13,717 bases of DNA from Bryobacterales bacterium (GCA_003154855.1 PMEV01000084.1:3260-16976); one strand, 5' to 3'. Positions 7,083 to 13,268 are shown, numbered from the stretch's first letter. Translations and numbers: made by a program. The notes: generated by a model from the letters alone, not told the origin.

Positions 7083-8503
7083 GCGAAACGATTACCATCT
7101 CTCCGGTCTCTCGCATCGAGGGACATGGTAAGGTTACGATCCACTTAGACGATAATAACCGCGTAACGGAATCGAGACTCCACGTGGTGGAGTTCCGCGG
7201 GTTTGAGAAGTTCTGCGAGGGGAGGCTGATGTCCGAGATGCCGGTGATCACCACCCGGATCTGCGGAATCTGCCCGGTCAGCCATCACCTGGCCGCGGCC
7301 AAGGCGTGCGACGACGCGCTGGGCGTGGATATTCCTCCCGCGGCGAAGAAGTTGCGGGAGTTGATGCACATGGGCCAGGTCATCCACTCGCACGCGCTGC
7401 ACTTCTTCTTTCTGGCGGCGCCGGATTTTGTACTGGGACCGGCTTCCGATCCCGCCAAGAGAAACATTCTCGGAATCATCGAGGCGGATCCCGAGCTGGC
7501 GAAGAAAGCGATACGCCTGCGGAAGTGCGGTCAGAACATCATCGAGCGGGTAGGGGGACGAGCCATCCATCCGGTGACGGCCATCCCCGGCGGGATGAGC
7601 ATACCTTTGTCGCATAAGGATCGGTTCGTGACCGCCAAAGAACTCGAGGATGGGCTCGAGCTGGCCAGGCTGGCGCTCCAAACCGGCAAAGGAGTGTTTG
7701 AGAAGTATGCCGGGCTGGCGCCCCGATTCGCGCCCATCAAAACGAAATACATGGGCCTGGTCAAAGATGGGAATCTCGACCTATACGATGGGAAACTGCG
7801 CATCGTCGACGAGGACGGTGGGAGACTGGATGAGTTCGACCCTCGAGAGTACCTGGACTTCCTGGGAGAACGCGTCGAGGACTGGTCTTACATGAAGTTT
7901 CCCTTCTACAAGAAGGAAGGATACCCTGAAGGCGCCTATCGTGTAGGGCCGCTTGCCAGGTTGAATGTAGCCGAGGCGATCGCCACGCCGCTAGCCAACC
8001 GGGAACTGGTCGAATTCAAGAAACTTGGGGCGGGCCATCCGGTGCACGAGACTCTGTACTTCCATTACGCCAGGCTGATCGAGCTTCTGTACGCCGTGGA
8101 ACGAGCCCGTGAGCTCATCCATGACGACGAGATCGTCGGCGAAGACGTGCGGGTCAAGGTCGACCGCCGGAGGGGCGAGGGTGTTGGGGTCGTCGAAGCG
8201 CCGCGTGGAACTCTGATTCATCACTACTGGGCGGACGACTGCGGAAAGATCGAGAAGGTCAACATCATCGTCGCCACAGCCCACAATAACTCTGCCATCA
8301 ACAGGAGTTTGAGCGCGGTCGCCAGGGAATTCGTCAAGGGCGGCAAGATCGAAGAAGGCGCTCTGAACATGGTGGAAATGGCCGTTCGTTGCTACGATCC
8401 GTGCCTTTCATGCGCCACCCATGCCATCGGCCAAATGCCCTTGAGGATCAGCCTGCTCGATGCTGAGGGAACAGTCGTCGACATCGCGGAGAGGAGCGCC
8501 TGA
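7079..8503 (+). CDS. [NiFe]-hydrogenase large subunit, MvhA-like (group 3)
   Basis: The 474-aa catalytic subunit carries both Ni-Fe ligand motifs: RICGICPVSH with C62 and C65 near the N-terminus, and DPCLSCATH with C442 and C445 near the C-terminus. Other conserved group 3 features are SRIEGHGK (11-18, Glu14), FRGFEKFCEG (39-48) and EAPRGTLIHHYW. A 26-residue tail follows H448, so the protein should be made as a precursor and cut by a maturation endopeptidase; none is encoded in the window, nor are hyp genes. GGAGGGG (7067-7073) precedes the ATG, which overlaps the small-subunit stop. The large subunit alone resembles both HoxH (3d) and MvhA (3c). The MvhG-like and MvhD-like neighbours favour 3c. 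It appears catalytically intact, oxidising or producing H2 in the cytoplasm. Confidence 0.93.
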   Translation: MSETITISPVSRIEGHGKVTIHLDDNNRVTESRLHVVEFRGFEKFCEGRLMSEMPVITTRICGICPVSHHLAAAKACDDALGVDIPPAAKKLRELMHMGQVIHSHALHFFFLAAPDFVLGPASDPAKRNILGIIEADPELAKKAIRLRKCGQNIIERVGGRAIHPVTAIPGGMSIPLSHKDRFVTAKELEDGLELARLALQTGKGVFEKYAGLAPRFAPIKTKYMGLVKDGNLDLYDGKLRIVDEDGGRLDEFDPREYLDFLGERVEDWSYMKFPFYKKEGYPEGAYRVGPLARLNVAEAIATPLANRELVEFKKLGAGHPVHETLYFHYARLIELLYAVERARELIHDDEIVGEDVRVKVDRRRGEGVGVVEAPRGTLIHHYWADDCGKIEKVNIIVATAHNNSAINRSLSAVAREFVKGGKIEEGALNMVEMAVRCYDPCLSCATHAIGQMPLRISLLDAEGTVVDIAERSA

Positions 8504-8504
8504 G

Positions 8505-8741
8505 ATGGATGCCCGGACTGTCAGGGAGACTGTAATCAAGCCGAAACTGGTCGAACTGTTCGGAGCCTCCATGGCGACCTCCCTAATCACGAGCGCCGTC
8601 TTGGCCGGGTTGGCCGGAGCGTCCGAGCAGGAGAAACTGGCGCTCATGACGGGCTGTATTTGCAGCGATCCGAGGGTTCTTGGCATGTGGGGCAACGCTC
8701 GGGCCGAGAGGCAGAAGAGGGAATGGCTGACCCTGCTGTAG
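8505..8741 (+). CDS. 78-aa hydrogenase-operon protein of unknown function
   Basis: I do not recognise this protein. It begins one base after the large-subunit stop, with GAGGAG (8491-8496) as ribosome binding site, so it is almost certainly co-transcribed and translated. The frame is open further upstream (to 8460) inside the large subunit, but the ATG at 8505 fits the spacing. The sequence has a basic N-terminus (VRETVIKPKLVELFG), a small-residue helix (about 21-40, SMATSLITSAVLAGLAG), a CxC motif in TGCICSDPRVLGMW (49-62), and a charged tail (NARAERQKREW). It is too small to be a HycI/HoxW-type maturation protease. Possible roles are a small structural subunit, an assembly chaperone or a cysteine-based adaptor; these are guesses from position. 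The alternation of helix-like segments and the conserved-looking WGNARAERQ tail argue for a real protein. Confidence 0.72.
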   Translation: MDARTVRETVIKPKLVELFGASMATSLITSAVLAGLAGASEQEKLALMTGCICSDPRVLGMWGNARAERQKREWLTLL

Positions 8742-8989
8742 CCCAGCGCCCGGCCGGCTCGGAGAGAATCCCGGCGGCAGGTTGCGGAAACCTCCTGCGT
8801 CGAGACGGCGATCTCGGACCTTCCACGGTCGAGGGGTAGGAACGTGGCAGCGGCGTGCGCGGCAGGGGTCCAAACCGCGAATAAGATAATGCGCCCGAGC
8901 CGGCGAGCCACGCCCCGATTCTCGAGGGACTGGCTGGTTTCGCGGCGTTGCGCCTTCGTCGCCGCAAGGCTTGAGCCAGGTCCGCCCGC
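8742..8989. other. Non-coding spacer after the hydrogenase operon
   Basis: I see no gene in this stretch. It has short GC-rich inverted repeats, for example CCACG/CGTGG around 8823-8846, and an AT-richer patch with TAAGATAAT (8882-8890) that looks like a -10 box but leads into no credible gene. No transposase or tRNA was recognised. It runs directly into the moaA remnant. Confidence 0.45.
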
Positions 8990-9137
8990 GGATCATCCCG
9001 TTCGTCGACCTGGCCGGCCCTTCTGCCAGAGTTGCGACTGCATCCGCCCGACCGTCATGGCGAAGTGGGAAGGCCACGAGATCGATACCGCGCGGTTTGC
9101 CGCCCCGCCGCGGGCGATGTACTCGATCGGCGGATAG
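8990..9137 (+). pseudogene. Degenerate moaA 3'-end remnant
   Basis: The frame ending at the TAG 9135-9137 encodes RPFCQSCDCIRPTVMAKWEG, then HEIDTARFAAPPRAMYSIGG, which mirrors the C-terminus of the intact MoaA in this window (RPFCRNC, AKWEGHEINTARFVAPPRP, MYAIGG). Over the last 87 nt I count about 14 mismatches to moaA, so it is a diverged copy. It lacks 111 nt (37 codons) between the two GACC tetranucleotides that correspond to moaA 3983-3986 and 4094-4097. The deletion removes the third cysteine of the C-terminal cluster. Upstream of RPFC the similarity continues in a shifted frame (a net loss of four bases) for about 30 nt and then fades. It has no radical-SAM domain and cannot be functional. 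Confidence 0.8.
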
Positions 9138-9150
9138 TGGGAAGCCCATC

Positions 9151-9178
9151 TGATACAATGGCCCTTCTGGACGGGAGG
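9151..9178 (+). promoter_or_regulatory. Promoter and ribosome binding site of the aldose epimerase gene
   Basis: TGATACAAT (9151-9159) is an extended -10 element, placing the transcript start near 9166. GGGAGG (9173-9178) is a good Shine-Dalgarno sequence seven bases before the ATG. The promoter lies only 14 nt after the stop of the moaA remnant. No good -35 element was found. Confidence 0.5.
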
Positions 9179-9185
9179 ACGTTTC

Positions 9186-10298
9186 ATGCCATTCGGCAAG
9201 TGGGCGGCAATTGGCGCGTTGGGGGTGCTGGGACTGACTTCCCAAGCAGCCAGCATCAAGAAGCAACCATTCGGCAAGATGCAGGAAGGTAAACAGGTGG
9301 AACTCTACACATTGACCAACTCCAAGGGGATCGAAGTGGCGATCACCAACTATGGAGGGACTATTGTTAGCTTGAAAGTTCCGGACCGCACCGGGAAGAT
9401 GGGCGATGTCGTGCTGGGCTTCGGCTCCGTGAAGAGCTATCTGCAGAACACGGCGTATCTCGGGGCGCTCATCGGGCGCTACGGCAATCGCATCGGGAAC
9501 GGCAAGTTCACGCTGAACGGCGTGGAGTACAAGCTGCCGCAAAACAACGGGCAAGCCACCTTGCACGGCGGCCCGAATGGGTTCGACAAGGTGATGTGGA
9601 CGGCGAAAGAGGTTCCCAACGGCCTGGAGCTGACCTACCTCAGCAAGGATGGCGAGGAAGGGTTTCCGGGGAACCTGCCGGTGAAGGTGGTCTACACGCT
9701 GAGCGACGACAACGAACTGAAGATCGACTACAGCGCGACCACCGATAAGGATACGGTGGTCAATCTGACCAACCACGCCTACTTCAACCTGGCGGGGGAG
9801 GGACAGGGCGAGATCCTGGGGCATGTGCTGACCATCCACGCGGACCGCTTCACGCCGACCGACGCCGGCCAGATTCCCACCGGCGAACTGAAACCGGTGG
9901 AGGGCACACCGTTCGACTTCCGGAAGCCGCAGGCGATCGGAGCCCGCATCGGCGAGCAGGACGAGCAGTTGGCGCGGGGCTCGGGGTACGATCACAACTT
10001 CGTGCTCAACCGCAAGGGCGTGGGCATGGAACTGGCGGCGCGGGTGGTGGAGCCGCAATCCGGACGCGTGCTGGAGGTGCTGACCACTGAGCCGGGCATA
10101 CAGTTCTATTCGGGCAACTTCCTGGACGGCACGCTGCAAGGGAAGAGCGGGAAAGCGTACCAGCAGCGCTACGGGTTCTGCCTGGAGACGCAACACTACC
10201 CGGATTCGCCGAACAAGCCGGCATTCCCGTCGACGGAACTCAAGCCGGGCCAGCACTACCACACCACGACGATTTACAAGTTTTCTGTGCAGAAGTAG
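9186..10298 (+). CDS. galM: Exported aldose 1-epimerase (mutarotase)
   Basis: GalM interconverts the alpha and beta anomers of galactose, glucose and related sugars. The 370-aa protein has the family core after an N-terminal signal peptide: a basic start, a hydrophobic run (about 6-18) and a likely Ala cleavage site near residue 22, with no lipobox cysteine. It should therefore act in the periplasm. Landmarks are ITNYGGTIVSL (53-63), GRYGNRIGNGKF (97-108), LHGG with His127, NLTNHAYFNLAG with the catalytic acid His197, and LETQHYPDSPN with the catalytic base Glu334. GYDHNFVL (267-274) is also typical. A periplasmic mutarotase would suit growth on plant or microbial polysaccharides, in line with the GH94 gene, but no sugar operon is attached. 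It converges on the peroxiredoxin gene with a 12-nt gap. The symbol follows family convention. Confidence 0.93.
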   Translation: MPFGKWAAIGALGVLGLTSQAASIKKQPFGKMQEGKQVELYTLTNSKGIEVAITNYGGTIVSLKVPDRTGKMGDVVLGFGSVKSYLQNTAYLGALIGRYGNRIGNGKFTLNGVEYKLPQNNGQATLHGGPNGFDKVMWTAKEVPNGLELTYLSKDGEEGFPGNLPVKVVYTLSDDNELKIDYSATTDKDTVVNLTNHAYFNLAGEGQGEILGHVLTIHADRFTPTDAGQIPTGELKPVEGTPFDFRKPQAIGARIGEQDEQLARGSGYDHNFVLNRKGVGMELAARVVEPQSGRVLEVLTTEPGIQFYSGNFLDGTLQGKSGKAYQQRYGFCLETQHYPDSPNKPAFPSTELKPGQHYHTTTIYKFSVQK

Positions 10299-10310
10299 CG
10301 GGAGCGGGAA

Positions 10311-10760
10311 CTACAGCGCGGCCAGCACCTGGGCGGCGTGCCCCTTGGCTTTGACCTTGGGGAAGATCTTGCGGATCCGCCCGTCCTCGCCGATGAGGAA
10401 GGTGGTGCGCTCAACGCCCATCGCCTTCCTGCCGTACATGGACTTCTCCTTCCAGACGCCGTAGGCCAGGGTGGCGGCCTTGTCGACGTCGCACAGGAGA
10501 GTGAAGGGCAGTTCGTAATTGAGCTTGAACTTCCGCTGGGCGCCTGGGCCGTCCGGCGAGATGCCAAGGATGACGGCGCCGCGCGCGGCGAAGGCCTCGG
10601 AAGCGTCGCGGAACTCGCAGGCCTCGGTGGTGCAGCCGGGTGTAGCGGCGCGGGGATAGAAGTAGAGCACCACCTTCTTGCCGCGCAGGCTCGCGAGCTT
10701 GAACGGCTCGCCGCTGTCGCTAACGAGCTGTATGTCGGGTGCGAGGTCGCCTTCTTTCAT
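10311..10760 (-). CDS. bcp: Thioredoxin-dependent peroxiredoxin, BCP/PrxQ type
   Basis: This enzyme reduces H2O2 and organic hydroperoxides in the cytoplasm, using thioredoxin. The 149-aa length is typical of the BCP class. The active site is PGCTTEACEFRD, with peroxidatic C43 and resolving C48 five residues later (atypical 2-Cys arrangement). GISPDGPGAQRKF and the TTFLIGEDGRI strand are also family-like. The usual charged pair before TPGC (KDDTPGC or KANTPGC) is RAATPGC here, a mild variation. The start ATG follows the secreted-protein stop by seven bases, with AAGG as a weak ribosome binding site, so it is the last gene of a probable arsA operon. It ends 12 nt from the convergent galM. Confidence 0.93.
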   Translation of the reverse strand: MKEGDLAPDIQLVSDSGEPFKLASLRGKKVVLYFYPRAATPGCTTEACEFRDASEAFAARGAVILGISPDGPGAQRKFKLNYELPFTLLCDVDKAATLAYGVWKEKSMYGRKAMGVERTTFLIGEDGRIRKIFPKVKAKGHAAQVLAAL

Positions 10761-10767
10761 GCGATGG

Positions 10768-11439
10768 TTACCTTGGTTCCCAAGACTTCAACGCAAGCCC
10801 AAACTCCGCGGGATCGCCGAGCATACCGAGATAGTAGTCTTCGTTCGGATAGGGCTTGTAAATGTGGCCGTACTTACATAGGTTGCAGTACTTGACCCAG
10901 CGCGGGTTGGTGAGATCCTCGGCCCCGAGGTCCGTGAAGGTGAACGTAAACCAGGGCCACACGCGGAGGTAGTCCACCGCGACTAGCGGGATCTTGCCAG
11001 TCTCTTCCTTGACCGTTCCGTAGACTCTGACCAGCGACAACGCGGGCAGGTTCTTGGGATCGGCTTCCAACGCGGCCTGAAAATCGCCACCGCCGGCGTG
11101 AGAGACCAGCATGATGTGGCAATCGGTCATGCCGTCGAAGTACTTGTGTTCGATCAGCAGGGTGAGATGCCCACCGGAAGCCGAGATGCCCCGGAGGACT
11201 CCGAACCAGCTCACCGTCTTCCCCTTCTTGCCGAAAATAGTGTATGGGCGCATGAACGAGCCGGTGATCTGCTCCTTGGCAGGCAGGCTCTTGAGAAAGG
11301 GCGCCTCCCGTTCGAGCGGGGTGTAGCCGCAGGTAGCCAGCGAGTTTCCTCGCACAAGCTGCTTGACGGGCTGTATGTCCATTGGAGTCTGCGCCAGCGC
11401 GGTACAGGCTAGCGAGAGAACCGGCACTATCCAGCGCAT
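10768..11439 (-). CDS. Secreted protein of unknown function with CxxC motif, possible OB-fold
   Basis: I do not recognise this 223-aa protein. It starts with a clear Sec signal peptide, MRWIVPVLSLACTALA, with cleavage expected before Q17. The middle (about 50-165) alternates short beta-like stretches (WFGVLRGISASGG, HLTLLIEHKYF, LVRVYGTVKEETG, IPLVAVDYLRVW) in the order expected of an OB-fold; this is inference. The C-terminal part has CNLCKYGHIYKPYPNEDYY with C185 and C188, which could bind metal or form a disulfide, and two other cysteines lie in the body. The frame is open upstream to 11649, but I chose the ATG at 11437-11439 because it begins the signal peptide and has AGGA just upstream; the extension is arginine/proline-rich noise overlapping the next gene. 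It lies 29 nt after the 75-aa gene, in the arsA-bcp cluster. Confidence 0.78.
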   Translation of the reverse strand: MRWIVPVLSLACTALAQTPMDIQPVKQLVRGNSLATCGYTPLEREAPFLKSLPAKEQITGSFMRPYTIFGKKGKTVSWFGVLRGISASGGHLTLLIEHKYFDGMTDCHIMLVSHAGGGDFQAALEADPKNLPALSLVRVYGTVKEETGKIPLVAVDYLRVWPWFTFTFTDLGAEDLTNPRWVKYCNLCKYGHIYKPYPNEDYYLGMLGDPAEFGLALKSWEPR

Positions 11440-11468
11440 CGTCGTCCTGCGGGTGCGTCCAGCCACTT

Positions 11469-11696
11469 TCACTCCACCGGCACCTTGGCGCCGGGGGAGG
11501 GACCGGTGGCGGAGAGGTGCTCGATGCGCTCGTCGATCAGGGTGCGGACGGCCTTGAGAAACTCGAGGCGGGAATTGCGGAAGTGCTCGCGCGCGGCCTC
11601 GGAGCGCGGCTGGAGCAGGTCTCTTAAGTGGTCCGCAACTTCGCGGCATACGCAGCGCTCGTTGGCGGGCGGCGGAGCGGATGGTTGATCGCTCAT
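11469..11696 (-). CDS. 75-aa conserved-looking protein, function unknown
   Basis: The start overlaps the arsA stop (ATGA), with a strong AGGAGG ribosome binding site inside the arsA end, so the two are translationally coupled. The protein has a proline-rich N-terminus, then ERCVCREVADHLRDLL with a CxC (C15, C17). An amphipathic helix region follows (FRNSRLEFLKAVRTLIDERI, about 40-59), and the tail is short. This looks like a small dimerising helical protein. I have a vague memory of similar short proteins next to ArsA-type ATPases in Acidobacteria but cannot name a family. A regulator or partner of the ATPase is a reasonable guess, nothing more. Confidence 0.7.
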   Translation of the reverse strand: MSDQPSAPPPANERCVCREVADHLRDLLQPRSEAAREHFRNSRLEFLKAVRTLIDERIEHLSATGPSPGAKVPVE

Positions 11697-12886
11697 GATG
11701 GTACCTCCTTCATTTCGACGGTGAGAACACTGCTTTCGAGCCTCGCCCGGCTGGGCGTGAGAGCGGCCATGGAGGTGGGCAGCCCGATGTGGCGGCGGAA
11801 GGTGCCGATCTCGACCACTAACTCATCGCCTTTCTTGAAAAGCCCGATCTCGCCCTTGGTGGCGAACGGCAGCAACACCCGGACCTCGTAGAAGCCCTCC
11901 CGCTTGCCGAAGGTATAGGGGCGCTCGGTGCGGGTGACCGCGGCCGGATCTTCCCCCTCAGCATACATCACCGCGGCCAATTCCTCCAGCCTTTGGCGGC
12001 CCAGGACCTCGTGGGTGAACAGAGGAACGCGGCGGGTGGGAACGGGGGCGAAGTAATCTTCGATTTCGCGGAGGATCTTTTCCTGGGAGGCGTGCCACTC
12101 GTCGAACCAGGCGCCGGCGGCCTCGCGGGGAAGCACGCGGTTAACGATGACATTGTCGACCGTGAGGCCGTGGAGGGAGAAATAGACGAAGGCGCGCTGG
12201 GTCTCGCGGAGCACCATCTTCTCGGGATTGGTGACCAGGCGGACGCTGGTGACTTGGGGGTCCTCCATCAGCTCGTCGACGCCGGCGAGTTTGTCGAACA
12301 GGTTGCGGATATTGGCGAAATAGCTGTCGGGGGGCAGCTCGAAGGGCGCGACGCGATTGGCGATGGGACGCACGGCCTTGAGCACGCTGCGCTGGAAGGG
12401 GAAGATGTGCTTCATGTACCAGTCCAGCGTGGTGGGCATGCTGATGAAGCGCATGGACTCGGCGGTGGGGGCGGCGTCGAGCACGATGACGTCGTAGCGC
12501 TCCTCGCGGCGGTACTGGTTGATGTACATCATGGCGCTGAGCTCTTCCATGCCGGGCAGAATGGCGAGCTCTTCGGCCTGCACGCCGCCGATGCCGGTGG
12601 TGCGGAGCAGCGAGACGACCCAGGTGGAAATCTCCTGCCAGTGGCGCTGAATCTCTTTCTGGATGTTGAGCTCGAGGATGGCCAGGCGGTCGCCAAGGGA
12701 GAAGGGGTCGGAAGTCTGGGAGTGGAACAGGCCGGTGTCGAGGTCGAAGGAATCGGCCAGGCTGTGAGCGGGGTCGATGCTCATGACGAGGGTGCGGTAC
12801 CCGAGCTGAGAGAGGCGCACACCGGTGGCGGCGGCCAGGCTGGTCTTGCCGACACCGCCCTTTCCGCTGAAGAGGAGGATGCGCAT
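11693..12886 (-). CDS. ArsA/Get3-family ATPase with C-terminal HSP20-like domain
   Basis: The 397-aa protein begins with the deviant P-loop FSGKGGVGKTSLAA (6-19), characteristic of ArsA/Get3/MinD ATPases. It continues with SIDPAHSLADSF (36-47), LPGMEEL (110-116) and the switch motif DAAPTAESMRFI (137-148), where arsenite-pump ATPases have DTAPTGHTLR. After about residue 320 comes an HSP20/alpha-crystallin-like beta domain (YTFGKREGFYEVRVLLPF onward), as in the bacterial 'ArsA-HSP20' class. The cysteines that bind arsenite in ArsA are not evident, and no arsB, arsC or arsR is nearby. An arsenic pump role is therefore unlikely; a protein-targeting or chaperone-like role is more plausible, by inference. 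The -10 box lies directly before the ATG and no Shine-Dalgarno sequence is seen, so the mRNA may be leaderless. It heads a minus-strand cluster with three genes downstream. Confidence 0.88.
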   Translation of the reverse strand: MRILLFSGKGGVGKTSLAAATGVRLSQLGYRTLVMSIDPAHSLADSFDLDTGLFHSQTSDPFSLGDRLAILELNIQKEIQRHWQEISTWVVSLLRTTGIGGVQAEELAILPGMEELSAMMYINQYRREERYDVIVLDAAPTAESMRFISMPTTLDWYMKHIFPFQRSVLKAVRPIANRVAPFELPPDSYFANIRNLFDKLAGVDELMEDPQVTSVRLVTNPEKMVLRETQRAFVYFSLHGLTVDNVIVNRVLPREAAGAWFDEWHASQEKILREIEDYFAPVPTRRVPLFTHEVLGRQRLEELAAVMYAEGEDPAAVTRTERPYTFGKREGFYEVRVLLPFATKGEIGLFKKGDELVVEIGTFRRHIGLPTSMAALTPSRARLESSVLTVEMKEVPS

Positions 12887-12898
12887 AAGTTCATTGTA
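12886..12898 (-). promoter_or_regulatory. -10 box of arsA, predicted leaderless start
   Basis: On the minus strand TACAAT (plus 12893-12898) ends six bases before the A of the arsA ATG. Standard -10 to start spacing places transcription initiation on or next to that A. There is no ribosome binding site and no good -35 element. Confidence 0.45.
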
Positions 12899-12938
12899 GC
12901 GAGGGCGGCCCGGAGTGCCGGCGGTGGCGGCGCCGGGT

Positions 12939-12951
12939 TAAGATGGCGGTA
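12939..12951 (+). promoter_or_regulatory. -10 box of the cytochrome c gene, predicted leaderless start
   Basis: TAAGAT (12939-12944) also ends exactly six bases before the ATG at 12951, with no Shine-Dalgarno sequence between. This is the mirror of the arsA promoter within the same 64-nt divergent gap. Confidence 0.42.
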
Positions 12952-13268
12952 TGAAGACAGTGGGCCTGTGGCTGGCGTGCCTGAGCGTGGCGGGGATGGT
13001 AGCGGCGAAGGGCAAGGGGGACGAGGCGAAGGGCAAGGTGGTGTTTCAGCAATGCATGATGTGCCACCGGGGCGACAGCACGGATAAGAAGATCGGACCG
13101 GGGCTGAAGGGGCTATTCCAGAAGGAGAAGCTGCTCAACGGGAAGAAGCCCACGGAGCAGACCATCCGCGCGCGGATCGACGAGGGAGGCGGTGGAATGC
13201 CTCCGTTTAAGGATATGCTGTCGGATCAGGAGAAGGACGATCTGGTAGCGTACCTGAAGACGCTGTAG
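12951..13268 (+). CDS. Small secreted monohaem cytochrome c
   Basis: The 105-aa protein has a Sec signal peptide (MKTVGLWLACLSVAGMVAA, cleavage expected after residue 19) and a class I cytochrome c fold. The haem motif is CMMCH (C35, C38, His39). The probable axial methionine is M83 in GGGMPPF, and the C-terminal helix is LSDQEKDDLVAYLKTL. IGPGLKGLF (48-56) fits the usual loop after the haem site. It should carry electrons in the periplasm, for example to a terminal oxidase or from a dehydrogenase; no partner gene is in the window. Cys10 inside the signal peptide does not fit a lipobox. It is divergent from arsA with a 64-nt gap. The 3' flank has a 12-nt palindrome CCCGCCGGCGGG (13292-13303) without a T-run. 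Confidence 0.92.
   Translation: MKTVGLWLACLSVAGMVAAKGKGDEAKGKVVFQQCMMCHRGDSTDKKIGPGLKGLFQKEKLLNGKKPTEQTIRARIDEGGGGMPPFKDMLSDQEKDDLVAYLKTL

Noticed and set aside
8583..10262. 559-codon open frame on the minus strand
   Set aside because: It is antisense to galM, the moaA remnant and the 78-aa gene, with composition typical of a GC-rich shadow frame and no domain signature.
11440..11649. Upstream extension of the secreted CxxC protein
   Set aside because: It overlaps the 75-aa gene and is Arg/Pro-rich; the ATG at 11439 begins a signal peptide and has its own ribosome binding site.
11993..13087. 364-codon open frame on the plus strand
   Set aside because: It is a shadow of arsA and of the start of the cytochrome gene, with low-complexity Gly/Ala/Glu/Asp composition.
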